From: Phycisphaerae bacterium
GTDB taxonomy: Bacteria; Planctomycetota; Phycisphaerae; Sedimentisphaerales; Anaerobacaceae
Direction: 5' to 3'
DNA length: 64,000 nucleotides
Assembly: GCA_017993835.1 (NCBI GenBank)
Contig: JAGOLX010000004.1
Span: 144,538 to 208,537 of the forward strand
A program made the translations under genes and the position numbers. Below the pieces are notes generated by a model, which did not search any database, was not told the DNA's origin, and worked only from the letters and a program-made list of their open reading frames with translations. Numbering within the stretch: the stretch's first letter is position 1; every line of letters begins with the position of its first letter. Shown piece by piece: positions 46,425 through 54,657 of this stretch.

Positions 46425-46492
46425 GTGGAATCAGGTGCGTGCGCCGATCCACCACTCAGAAAACAGGAACGAATCGACCTTCTTGTCATGCT

Positions 46493-46593
46493 GAACGAAG
46501 TGAAGCACCTGGCCTACGAAGGAGAAGTCGGCATCGAAACGGACTTTGTTCTCGCTTCGACGCCCAGATCCTTTGCTTCGCTCAGGATGACAA
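46493..46593. repeat. Inverted-terminus intergenic repeat
   Basis: Begins TTGTCATGCTGAACGAAGTG and ends TTTGCTTCGCTCAGGATGAC AA. It is the uninterrupted form of the outer element at 44361-44676, lying between the dehydrogenase and GH172 genes. Confidence 0.75.
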
Positions 46594-46700
46594 GAGAACC
46601 TCAGGTTGACGAGAGAACCTCAGGATGGGGCTGGCCCCATTGCGGCAACGCGTCTTTCGCAATATGAATATGTAGAATCATCGAGTGAAAGGGCTGGACG

Positions 46701-47915
46701 ATGAAATGGAGCAGCGGAGCGTCGGCAAGCAGTCATGGGAAATGCGTGGAGGCATCCATTCTGATCGTCGTTCTCCTGGCGGGCGGATTGTTCGCGCAGG
46801 GTCGCGAATTCAACGGGCTGGGCACGGATCTGGGCAACCTGCCTCGCCTCTCGCACGCCCAGAGCCGCTCAATCAGTCCGGAGAACTTCACCGGCGAAAA
46901 GGGCAAGGCCGGCATGGCTACCGAGGGCACCGGCAAGAACGCCGCCCGCGACCTGGGCCAGGGCTGGAAGATCTCGCCTTCCGTGCGGATTCCCGCGAAG
47001 TCCACGTTCACGATGGGCGAGATCAACGGCGCCGGCGCGATCCAGCAGATCTGGATGACGCCCGCTCCGCTGGACAAGACGCAGCTCTATATCCTCCGCT
47101 TCTACTGGGACGGCGAGACGACTCCGTCGGTCGAGGTGCCGATGAGTCATTTCTTCGCCTGCGGCTGGGGCAAGTACTCCCAGATCAACTCCCTGGCGAT
47201 CTGCGTCAACCCGGGCAGCGCGTTCAATTGCTACTGGCCGATGCCCTTCCGCAAGAGCGCCAAGGTCACGATGGAGAACCTCGACGAGAAGGACATGACG
47301 CTCTATTATCAAATCAACTACACGCTGACGGACGTGCCCCAGAGCATGGGCTACTTCCACGCCCAGTACCGGCGCGAATCCCCGCTCCAGACCAAGGGCC
47401 TGTTCACCATCCTCGACGGCGTGCAGGGCCAGGGCCACTTCGTCGGCACGTACCTCGCCTGGGAAGTCCACAGTCCCGGCTGGTGGGGCGAAGGCGAGAT
47501 CAAGTTCTTCCTGGACGGCGACCAGGAGTTCCCGACCATCGCCGGCACCGGCACCGAAGACTACTTCTGCGGCTCTTACAACTTCGACACCAAAGACGAC
47601 GACGGCCAAGCCCGCTACACGGAGTTCTCGACGCCCTACACCGGTCTGGCCCAGGTCCTGCCGCGGGACGAAATCTACAAGGTCGGCCAGCGATTCGGGC
47701 TCTACCGGTGGCACATCACCGACCCGGTCCGGTTCGAGAAGGACCTGAAAGTCACGATCCAGGCGCTCGGCTGGCAGGAGGGTGGCAAGTACCTCCAGGA
47801 ACAAGATGACATCGCGGCGGTCTCCTACTGGTACCAGACGGAGCCGCACGCGGCTTTTCCCAAACTGCCCGGCGCGGACGCCTTGAAGATCGGGCCGCTG
47901 CAAGTGCAGAAGTAG
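46701..47915 (+). CDS. GH172 (DUF2961) family secreted glycoside hydrolase-like protein
   Basis: The 404-aa protein has a signal region (ASILIVVLLAGGLFAQ) followed by the DUF2961 core: GAIQQIWMTPAPLDKTQLYI, LRFYWDGETTPSVEVP, FFLDGDQEFPTIAGTGTEDYFCGSYNF and WHITDPVRFEKDLKVTIQAL. GTGTEDY is the family hallmark. GH172 includes difructose anhydride-forming and D-arabinofuranosidase enzymes, but the family is broad and specificity cannot be read from sequence. It sits inside the rhamnose cluster, so it may release sugars from a rhamnose-containing polysaccharide. Confidence 0.9.
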   Translation: MKWSSGASASSHGKCVEASILIVVLLAGGLFAQGREFNGLGTDLGNLPRLSHAQSRSISPENFTGEKGKAGMATEGTGKNAARDLGQGWKISPSVRIPAKSTFTMGEINGAGAIQQIWMTPAPLDKTQLYILRFYWDGETTPSVEVPMSHFFACGWGKYSQINSLAICVNPGSAFNCYWPMPFRKSAKVTMENLDEKDMTLYYQINYTLTDVPQSMGYFHAQYRRESPLQTKGLFTILDGVQGQGHFVGTYLAWEVHSPGWWGEGEIKFFLDGDQEFPTIAGTGTEDYFCGSYNFDTKDDDGQARYTEFSTPYTGLAQVLPRDEIYKVGQRFGLYRWHITDPVRFEKDLKVTIQALGWQEGGKYLQEQDDIAAVSYWYQTEPHAAFPKLPGADALKIGPLQVQK

Positions 47916-47917
47916 CC

Positions 47918-48006
47918 GTTCGTAGTGTGCCCGTAAGGGCATATCTTGAATGGGTGATGTGTTCGAGAGACAATCGAAGATAACGCCTGACGGCGTCACT
48001 ACAAAC
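47918..48006. repeat. Inverted-terminus repeat, free copy
   Basis: GTTCGTAGTGTGCCCGTAAG at the left and GCCTGACGGCGTCACTACAA AC at the right. It is in the opposite orientation to the copy at 29984-30054 and is longer (89 bases). It lies two bases after the GH172 stop codon and just before the rhaA Shine-Dalgarno. Confidence 0.85.
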
Positions 48007-48026
48007 CTAACAGAAAGAGGATTGCC

Positions 48027-49292
48027 ATGGCAAACTCAAGACAGATCGAGCAGGCGTACAGGCTGGCGCGAGAGCGGTACGGCGAACTGGGCGTGGACAC
48101 GGACAAGGCGATGAAGCAGCTTCGCAAGGTCGCCATCTCGCTGCACTGCTGGCAAGGGGACGACGTGGGCGGCTTCGAGAGCGGCGACGGGCTCCGCGGC
48201 GGCGGCATCATGGCCACCGGCGCCTATCCCGGCAAGGCGCGAACCGCCGATGAGCTGAGATCGGACATCGAGAAAGCGCTGAGCATGATCCCCGGCCGGC
48301 ATCGTCTGAACCTGCACGCGAACTACGCGGAAAGCAAGGGCAAAGCGGACCGCAACGAGCTGGAGCCCAAACACTTCAAAGGCTGGGTCCAGTGGGCTCA
48401 GGCCAACAAGCTGGGCATGGACTTCAACGGGACGTACTTCTCGCACCCGAAGGCCGCGGACGGCTTCACACTCTCCAGCGCCGACAAGGGCATCCGCAAG
48501 TTCTGGGTCGAGCACGGGATCGCCTGCCGCAAGATCGGCGCCTACATGGGCAAGCAGCTCGGGACCCCCTGCGTGCTGAACACCTGGATTCCCGACGGCT
48601 ACAAGGACATCCCCATCGACCGCAAGGGCCCGCGCGAGCGCCTCAAGGAATCGCTCGACGAGATCCGCGCCGACAAGATCAGCCGGAACTACCTGCTGGA
48701 CGCGGTGGAAGGCAAGCTCTTCGGCATCGGTTCGGAGAGCTACGTCGTCGGCTCGCACGAGTTCTATCTGAGCTACGCGGTCGCCAACGACGTCCTGCTG
48801 TGCCTGGACACCGGCCACTTCCACCCGACGGAGACCGTCGCGGACAAGATATCCGCGGTGATGACGTTCGTCGATGAGATCCTCCTTCACGTCAGTCGCG
48901 GCGTCCGCTGGGACAGCGACCACGTCGTGATCCTCTCCGACGAGCTGACCGTGCTGGCGCAGGAACTCGTGCGAAACGACTACCTCGGTCGCGTCCACAT
49001 CGGCCTGGACTTCTTCGACGCCAGCATCAATCGCATCGCCGCCTGGGTCATCGGCACTCGCTGCATGATCAAGGCCCTGCTGACGGCCATGCTGGAGCCG
49101 ACGAAGAAGCTCGCACGGATCGAGGCCCAGGGCGACCACACGTCACGTCTGGCCATGCTGGAAGAACTCAAGACCTTGCCGTTCGGGGCGGTTTGGGATT
49201 ACTATTGCACCCAATCGAACGTGCCGGTCGGTGACGCCTGGCTGCGCGAAGTAAAGGCCTACGAACAGAACGTGCTCAGCAATCGCACTTGA
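48027..49292 (+). CDS. rhaA: L-rhamnose isomerase
   Basis: The 421-aa protein is close in length to Escherichia coli RhaA (about 419). Signature stretches are [82 protein letters not shown] and [19 protein letters not shown], which include the metal-binding Glu, Asp and His residues of the family. It converts L-rhamnose to L-rhamnulose, the substrate of rhaB. The start ATG has AAAGAGG upstream. Confidence 0.97.
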   Translation: MANSRQIEQAYRLARERYGELGVDTDKAMKQLRKVAISLHCWQGDDVGGFESGDGLRGGGIMATGAYPGKARTADELRSDIEKALSMIPGRHRLNLHANYAESKGKADRNELEPKHFKGWVQWAQANKLGMDFNGTYFSHPKAADGFTLSSADKGIRKFWVEHGIACRKIGAYMGKQLGTPCVLNTWIPDGYKDIPIDRKGPRERLKESLDEIRADKISRNYLLDAVEGKLFGIGSESYVVGSHEFYLSYAVANDVLLCLDTGHFHPTETVADKISAVMTFVDEILLHVSRGVRWDSDHVVILSDELTVLAQELVRNDYLGRVHIGLDFFDASINRIAAWVIGTRCMIKALLTAMLEPTKKLARIEAQGDHTSRLAMLEELKTLPFGAVWDYYCTQSNVPVGDAWLREVKAYEQNVLSNRT

Positions 49293-49314
49293 ATCTGCAA
49301 TAAGGACGCACAGA

Positions 49315-50847
49315 ATGGACACGGAGCAGAAGTCACAACAACAGCAGAGCGGCGGTGAGTTCGAGCGGGAGCCCGTGCCACAGAATCGACTGCTCGGCTT
49401 CAAGAGCTTCATCGGGATGTACGCCGGCGAACATACGGCGGGGACCGAGTTGGCAATCGGGCCTCTCTTTGTAGCCGCAGGCGTCAGCGCGTTCGACGTC
49501 GTGGTCGGCCTGATCGTAGGCAACGTGCTGGCTGTGCTGAGCTGGGTCTTCCTGTGCGCCCCGATCGCCACGCGGGCCAGACTGACGCTCTACTATCAGC
49601 TCGAGAAGATCTGCGGGCGAAAGCTCGTAACGCTGTACAACCTCGCCAATGGCGTGATGTTCTGCTTCCTGGCCGGCGCGATGGTGACCGTCTCGGCCAC
49701 GGCGCTGGGCGTCTGGTTCAAGTTCCCGATGCCCGCCTTGAACGACTTCTACCCGAACAGCGTCGGATGGGTGCTCGCCGTCCTGGCGGTCGGCGCGGTG
49801 ATCTCGGTCGTCGCGGCCTATGGCTATGAGGTCGTCTCCAAGGTCGCCAACATCGCGGCCCCCTGGATGGTGCTCGTGTTCATCGCGTTCGGGCTGATCG
49901 GCCTGCGGCAGTTCATCGATGCCACCGGCACGGAAGTCAGGAGCCTTGGAGACGTCTGGACGCTCGCCCAGACGAGCATCTGGAAAGGCGGCGACCCGCA
50001 GCCGGGCAAGGTGAAGTTCACCTTCTGGCACGTGATGTTTTTCGCCTGGTTCTGCAATATGGCCATGCACATCGGCATGTCGGACCTGTCGGTGCTTCGA
50101 TTCGCGAAGAAATCGTGGTACGGCGTGGCCAGCGCAACCGGCATGTTCCTTGGTCACTTCCTCGCCTGGCTGGCGGCGTCGATTCTCTATGCGTTCCAGC
50201 TGCACCAGGACCCCACGAATAACAGCGTGCTGCCGGGCCCCTTGGCCTACCAAGCCGCCGGTGTGGCGGGCTTGATCTGCGTCATCATCGCCGGCTGGAC
50301 CACCGCCAACCCGACCATCTACCGGGCAGGCTTGGCATTTCAGGCGATCATCCCCAAATCGTCGCGCTTCCGCGTGACCCTGATCACGGGCGCCATCGCC
50401 ACGATCGCCGGCATGTTCCCGGCCTTGGCCATGCAACTGCTGGATTTCGTGGCCCTGTACGGCCTGGTCCTCATGCCCATGGGGGCCGTGATCTTCATGG
50501 ATTTCTGGGTGATCCCCCGGCTCGGCCTGCGAGGTTCCTATGCCCAACTGAGCGGTCGTCATTTCCACTGGGCTGCTGGTCTTCCCTGGCTCATCACCGT
50601 GGCCGTGTGTCTGCTCTTCGTCAAGCTCGGATGGATCATCGATAAGCTCGTCCAGGGGAACATCCTCAGCCTCACTGACAGGGTACAGTGGGTCAAGGAC
50701 ACGTTCACCATCCAGATCTATTTCGTCTCGCTGCCAGGCTGGTTTATGGCCGCTATCCTCTACATCGTACTGAGTTACGTCTACCAACGTGGTGGGACTC
50801 CTGCCTTGGTCAGGAAAGCAATGGGTCCCGCTGCGCCGGAAGCATAG
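49315..50847 (+). CDS. NCS1-like (cytosine/purine-permease type) transporter
   Basis: The 510-aa protein has about 12 membrane segments. After a polar N-terminus it reads VPQNRLLGFKSFIGMYAGEH, LAIGPLFVAAGVSAFDVVVG, and later ICVIIAGWTTANPTIYRAGL, the TTANP-type helix break known in the CodB/NCS1 family. NCS1 members import nucleobases, allantoin or hydantoins. In this position, directly downstream of rhaA (22-base gap) and in the same transcriptional direction, it is the only transporter of the rhamnose cluster, so a sugar or related substrate is possible. Confidence 0.85.
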   Translation: MDTEQKSQQQQSGGEFEREPVPQNRLLGFKSFIGMYAGEHTAGTELAIGPLFVAAGVSAFDVVVGLIVGNVLAVLSWVFLCAPIATRARLTLYYQLEKICGRKLVTLYNLANGVMFCFLAGAMVTVSATALGVWFKFPMPALNDFYPNSVGWVLAVLAVGAVISVVAAYGYEVVSKVANIAAPWMVLVFIAFGLIGLRQFIDATGTEVRSLGDVWTLAQTSIWKGGDPQPGKVKFTFWHVMFFAWFCNMAMHIGMSDLSVLRFAKKSWYGVASATGMFLGHFLAWLAASILYAFQLHQDPTNNSVLPGPLAYQAAGVAGLICVIIAGWTTANPTIYRAGLAFQAIIPKSSRFRVTLITGAIATIAGMFPALAMQLLDFVALYGLVLMPMGAVIFMDFWVIPRLGLRGSYAQLSGRHFHWAAGLPWLITVAVCLLFVKLGWIIDKLVQGNILSLTDRVQWVKDTFTIQIYFVSLPGWFMAAILYIVLSYVYQRGGTPALVRKAMGPAAPEA

Positions 50848-50857
50848 GAGAGATCAC

Positions 50858-51031
50858 ATGCGTACCTTGCTTGTCACTGTCTCGATACTGTCGCTGGTCG
50901 CTCTGATGCTGCCGTCGATCCTGTTCCTGGCCGGCCGCATGGAACTGGCCACAGTCAAGTGGGTCATGTTGCTGGCAACCGTCGTCTGGTTCGCCGCCGC
51001 AACGCCCTGGATGTGGAAACAGACCGGCTGA
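50858..51031 (+). CDS. Small two-helix membrane protein
   Basis: The 57-aa protein MRTLLVTVSILSLVALMLPS... has two hydrophobic helices (VSILSLVALMLPSILFLAG and WVMLLATVVWFAAATPW). Its Shine-Dalgarno (AGGAG) overlaps the stop region of the transporter gene ten bases upstream, so it is translated together with it. It may be a small accessory subunit of the transporter. No family name can be given. Confidence 0.8.
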   Translation: MRTLLVTVSILSLVALMLPSILFLAGRMELATVKWVMLLATVVWFAAATPWMWKQTG

Positions 51032-51040
51032 GGCAGAGCG

Positions 51041-51127
51041 GATTTAGGATTTGTGATTTCTGATTGTCGATTTGAAGAGGCCGCCGCGCCGCTCCAATCA
51101 AGAATCGCAAATCAACAATCAGAGATC
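51041..51127. repeat. GATT-rich inverted repeat, diverged copy C
   Basis: GATTTAGGATTTGTGATTTC and TGATTGTCGATTT are mirrored by AATCAAGAATCGCAAATCAA and CAATCAGAGATC. Shorter and more diverged than copies A and B; located after the rhamnose operon. Confidence 0.6.
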
Positions 51128-51140
51128 AGTATGTGGATGC

Positions 51141-51434
51141 TCAACCGGCGAGGGAGACATACTCCACCTCCCTCAAGATGTGCGGGCCTATATGGGGACT
51201 GAGCGAATCACACGTCACCAACTCGACCCTCCGCCCCAGCAAATCCTCCAGCAAGAACGACAGCCCAATGAAATGGTCGAAGGTCTTCTGGCCTTCTTCG
51301 AACTCGACCAGCACGTCTACGTCACTGTCCGCACGTTGGTCGCCACGGACGAATGAACCAAACAGCCCTCCGGACAACTCGGGAAAGGCGTGTTCCACCC
51401 ATTGCCGACCCTCGAAGTCCCCACTATGGTTCAC
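51141..51434 (-). CDS. MNT-type minimal nucleotidyltransferase
   Basis: The 97-aa protein contains GLFGSFVRGDQRADSDVDVL, the GSx10DxD motif of MNT-domain nucleotidyltransferases, followed by DLLGRRVELVTCDSLSPHIG. The start is a GTG. MNT proteins usually pair with a HEPN toxin as MntA antitoxins that AMPylate it. No HEPN gene is adjacent here, so it is an orphan or its partner was lost. Confidence 0.85.
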   Translation of the reverse strand: MNHSGDFEGRQWVEHAFPELSGGLFGSFVRGDQRADSDVDVLVEFEEGQKTFDHFIGLSFLLEDLLGRRVELVTCDSLSPHIGPHILREVEYVSLAG

Positions 51435-51530
51435 CTCGCGATCTTCTCAGAAAACACGGACTTGCGGTTGACTTTCGGGGAATCCTGGTATTCGATACTC
51501 CTATCATTCATTGAAGATGAGAGGGTCAAC

Positions 51531-52181
51531 ATGGATTTCGATAATAACGAGCAAACAGATCGAAGACGGTTTCTCAAAGGGGTAGCTGGTGTAGCTGTTG
51601 GTTGTGCATGTCTTTCATTGGATTGTTCACAAGAGAATCCATCAGAGCGTGTAATCGCAGACGGCAAGGGCAAAGTCCATCTGGCAGCCGCATGCGGAAC
51701 CTATTGCGGCGCCTGTCCGGCTTACTTGGCAAGACACGGCGAAGATGAGCAGATAGGAATGAGACAGCAAAAGAGATCTTCATCCGGACCGGCAAAGGCA
51801 CTGAAGGGGATTCCGCCTTCGAATTGGATGGATGGCCTTCTTTGCGACGGCTGTCTCAGTGGTGGCGTGCTGGCTGCCCATTGCCAGAGGTGCGACATAA
51901 GGCTGCACGCATTGAACAAACAGAGTGATTCCCGTTGTACCGACTGTGGAGAGTTGCCCTGCTATCGTATAACGAATCTAATCAATATGGGCCGCTATCT
52001 GCACCGTCAAGAATACCTTCCAAACCTTAGAAAGATTCGTGAGATGGGCGTTCAGGAGTGGGTCAGATGCGAAGAAAAACGATGGCGTTGTCCCCGGTGC
52101 GCCCTGCCTATGAGTTGGTACGACGGCGCATGCGCCGGATGTGGCGAGCCCAGATCCAAGGACTTGTTTCCTCTGGAATGA
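51531..52181 (+). CDS. Tat-exported DUF3795 protein
   Basis: The 216-aa protein has a twin-arginine signal (TDRRRFLKGVAGVAVGCACL) followed by the DUF3795 zinc-binding region: CGTYCGACPAYLARHGED, LLCDGCLSGGVLAAHCQRCD and RCTDCGELPCYRI. A second four-Cys ribbon (CPRCALPMSWYDGACAGC) ends the protein. The base composition is clearly less GC-rich than the rhamnose genes, a sign of transfer. The function of the family is unknown. Confidence 0.85.
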   Translation: MDFDNNEQTDRRRFLKGVAGVAVGCACLSLDCSQENPSERVIADGKGKVHLAAACGTYCGACPAYLARHGEDEQIGMRQQKRSSSGPAKALKGIPPSNWMDGLLCDGCLSGGVLAAHCQRCDIRLHALNKQSDSRCTDCGELPCYRITNLINMGRYLHRQEYLPNLRKIREMGVQEWVRCEEKRWRCPRCALPMSWYDGACAGCGEPRSKDLFPLE

Positions 52182-52313
52182 GAAAGAGTCTCGTAACGTG
52201 CGCACCGCATACTAGCGCGATGTCGCAACGAGAAGAGCGACTCCGATCCTAATGACCAAGCTGCCCTCGGAATTCCACACTACTCATGATAAGCTGGGTC
52301 CCGCGATTTGTGG

Positions 52314-52333
52314 ATTCCCGCTCACGCGGGAAT
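52314..52333. repeat. dRS3-like hairpin repeat (copy 3)
   Basis: ATTCCCGCTCACGCGGGAAT followed by GACAGTCCAGGGTTTCCATG, as in the longer form at 10824. It abuts the truncated GNAT fragment, and may have caused or followed the truncation. Confidence 0.7.
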
Positions 52334-52358
52334 GACAGTCCAGGGTTTCCATGACCCC

Positions 52359-52559
52359 CTATTGCACGCGTGCAACTACGGTCATGCTTCCCATCCTTCC
52401 TCGAAGCCGCCGGCGGGCTCGGTAGCACGGGCGGGGATAGAGTTTCTTGAGCCACTCCGATTTCCGACGATACCCCTCGTTGTCGGGGTCCTTGCGGCCA
52501 CAGAAGCCGCAACCGCCGAGGTTCTGAGCATTGGTGTCAATGATCTCGTACTCGCTCAT
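52359..52559 (-). pseudogene. N-terminal fragment of a GNAT/YoaP-like acetyltransferase
   Basis: From the ATG at 52559 the frame reads MSEYEIIDTNAQNLGGCGFC and DPDNEGYRRKSEWLKKLYPR, which resembles the first 45 residues of GNAT/YoaP-type acetyltransferases (CGxKxPxxEGYxRKxEWLK). After that the sequence runs into the dRS3-like repeat and stops at 52359; the acetyl-CoA-binding core is missing. The 30 bases around the start codon recur at 58279-58308. Confidence 0.6.
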
Positions 52560-52605
52560 GTTGTTGGTCCGATCCGTGGCCGAACGGCGAAAGCTGAGCG
52601 CATGG

Positions 52606-53202
52606 TCAGGCGGCGAGTATCTCATGCTCTCTCCAGTATGTTCTCCAGCCCTGCTGGCGAACGATCGCGGTAGCTGGAATCTGAAACAGAACCAGGCCTG
52701 CGTCGAGTATATCTGCGCAAGCGAGGAAAGCGTTGAAGGCGGAAACAAACGCTGCCCAGCCCGAGGCCACCTGTGCAACAGCCGCCACGAGCAGGGGGAC
52801 GAAGCTGATGACAACCAGAGGCGCCAGTAGGATGGCGACGAAGCGGTTGCGCGTCATCTCGCCGCCGTAGTGGCCGTAGAACCCGATCGACGGTCCAAAC
52901 CCCACAATCGAATCCGGCGACCGTCCTGACATCGGGTGAACAACCACATGAAGCAGCTCGTGGACAACGACCATACCCGCAAACGAAACCACCAAGCCGG
53001 ACAAGGACAGGGCGGAGGTTACATCGCCTACCTGTAACGGTGTAATGGCCAACCAGAGAACACCGACCACCGCCGCTGCGACAATGCCAATCGCAAGCCA
53101 GACTAATCTCTCCATCCGAGGCGAAGGCGTCCTCAGTAGCTTCCACCATGCGTCCGGCGTAAAGTCCGGCGAACTCGGTATAGCTCCATAATGCAAGCGC
53201 AT
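52606..53202 (-). CDS. DUF3267-like membrane metalloprotease
   Basis: The 198-aa protein has four or five hydrophobic segments and a zinc-protease motif VVVHELLHVVVHP (HExxH: HELLH) in the second helix, then GFGPSIGFYGHYGGEMTRNR. This is the pattern of DUF3267 putative zincin proteins. It lies on the same strand as, and 89 bases after, the SDR gene. The substrate is unknown. Confidence 0.8.
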   Translation of the reverse strand: MRLHYGAIPSSPDFTPDAWWKLLRTPSPRMERLVWLAIGIVAAAVVGVLWLAITPLQVGDVTSALSLSGLVVSFAGMVVVHELLHVVVHPMSGRSPDSIVGFGPSIGFYGHYGGEMTRNRFVAILLAPLVVISFVPLLVAAVAQVASGWAAFVSAFNAFLACADILDAGLVLFQIPATAIVRQQGWRTYWREHEILAA

Positions 53203-53291
53203 GTGCAGTGGCCTCCTGTGGCCGCCTGACGCACGGGTTCAGCGGCGACGCGTAGCGTCGTCCGCTGCAACTGGTTCTATGCGCAATTCGA

Positions 53292-54041
53292 TCACTGTGC
53301 GGTATACCCGCCATCGATAGAATGCACGCTCCCGGTTATAAATGCTGCGCGGTCACTCAATAGATATGCAACCAGATCCGCAACCTCTTCCCGTGTAGCA
53401 AGACGCTTCATGGGATGTACGCTAGCCATCCAGTCGGTGACCTCTTTGCCAGAATCCATGATCCGTGGAGTTGCGACATATCCTGGAGCTACTGCACAAA
53501 CGCGGATATTGGACTCGGCCAACTCTAGCGCAGCAGAACGGGTCAGCCCAATGATCCCGTGTTTGGCTGTGGTATAAGCAGCCATTCCCGGCAGACCCAC
53601 CAAACCGTTGGCAGACGACATATTGACGATCGCGCCAGACCCATTTGTGAGCATCGCGGGTATCTCATACTTCATTGAGTAGAAGACTCCTGTCAGGTCG
53701 GTTTCGATTACCTCCTGCCATATCTCCACTCCTATGTCCTGAACTGGTACTCCAGCTGGACCCGTGATGCCAGCGTTGTTCACGGCCAAATCGAGCTTGC
53801 CAAACCGCTCGACGACACTCTTCACCGCAGCCTCGATAGCTTTCGAATCACGCACATCCGCCTCAACGGCCAACGTTCGTACCCCTGCCGGGTCGATTCT
53901 CTGACAGATCGATTGCACCGCATCAAGGTCGCGACTAACCAGCCCAATCGATGCTCCACCAGCGAAGAGTCGCTCTGCTATTGCCTCGCCATTCCCCGTT
54001 CCAGCACCCGTTATCAGTGCTACTCGTCCTCTAAACTCCAT
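53292..54041 (-). CDS. SDR family oxidoreductase (FabG-like)
   Basis: The 249-aa protein has the cofactor motif VALITGAGTGNGEAIAERLF, NNAG (LAVNNAGITGP), catalytic Ser in VNMSSANGLVG, and YTTAK (YxxxK) in AAYTTAKHGIIG, ending IDGGYTAQ. It is a classical short-chain dehydrogenase of the 3-oxoacyl-reductase type; the substrate is not defined. It lies downstream of the promoter-bearing repeat at 54115-54268. Confidence 0.95.
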   Translation of the reverse strand: MEFRGRVALITGAGTGNGEAIAERLFAGGASIGLVSRDLDAVQSICQRIDPAGVRTLAVEADVRDSKAIEAAVKSVVERFGKLDLAVNNAGITGPAGVPVQDIGVEIWQEVIETDLTGVFYSMKYEIPAMLTNGSGAIVNMSSANGLVGLPGMAAYTTAKHGIIGLTRSAALELAESNIRVCAVAPGYVATPRIMDSGKEVTDWMASVHPMKRLATREEVADLVAYLLSDRAAFITGSVHSIDGGYTAQ

Positions 54042-54114
54042 CTCGAACCTCCAACACTGTTCTGATGTCGCGTATAACAGCGATTATATGGTTTCTGCAT
54101 AGAACACCTTGGGA

Positions 54115-54268
54115 GGAAGAATTGGGGTCCCACCTGCGCATTCCATTTCCTTCCAACCGGCACTTCCGCTTGAGGAACCCGGCGTGTCTCAGCATCAGCG
54201 AAGGTTCCTTCGTTCCGAGTCTGTTGCTTCATTGTAGGACCTCGCCGACAGGGTGTAAAGAGGGATTC
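54115..54268 (-). repeat. Promoter-bearing repeat, copy 1
   Basis: About 154 bases shared with 57192-57341 and 59895-60048. Read on the minus strand it begins GGAATCCCTCTTTACACCCT, contains a promoter, and continues with a leader including a TTCC...GGAA hairpin, ending at AATTCTTCC. It lies directly upstream of the SDR gene. Confidence 0.8.
54231..54259 (-). promoter_or_regulatory. Promoter in repeat copy 1
   Basis: On the minus strand TTTACA-N17-TACAAT, about 190 bases before the SDR start codon. Confidence 0.6.
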
Positions 54269-54411
54269 CCCTCCCGGACCGGCCGGGATGCATGTCCGTT
54301 TGTGCGTGCGGGGGAGCGCTGTCCGAGGTCGCATGATGAGACGTGGTGCTGGCGGAGCCTGTTTGGAGTTCCGCCTTCAGGCGGGTTGAAGAGTCCTGTA
54401 GCGCAGCTGGC

Positions 54412-54657
54412 TCTTCTCCAACAACCGCAGGACGCAAAGGCCGCTCGGACTGTTGGACCCGCGTAAACGCGGAACTCCGAACAGCAGAAACGCCCGACGC
54501 CGCCGACAACGGACACAACTGCGGACCTGCACCCACCGGCCAGAGTGTGCCCAGATATTCTGGCCCACCGCCCCTCCCAGGCAAACGAGAGAGTGGAATC
54601 TGGGAACACCCTGTTCAATTTCCGACAGAAATGGGCAAGCTGTCGCCAAGATGACAA
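54412..54657. repeat. Duplicated intergenic segment, copy 1
   Basis: CTCTTCTCCAACAACCGCAG through GTGCACCCACCGGCC-like sequence recurs at 57794-57940. In this copy about 100 extra bases (54552-54650) separate it from the methyltransferase gene's 3' end. Confidence 0.7.

Noticed and set aside
46421..46667. Overlapping small ORFs with VMLNEVKHL and SFASLRMT peptides
   Set aside because: They are translations of the inverted-terminus repeat at 46493-46593, not genes.
54229..54657. Several ORFs of 90-140 codons in the 54.2-54.7 and 57.2-58.0 kb spacers
   Set aside because: They lie in duplicated repeat DNA, overlap each other in several frames and lack ribosome sites or families.
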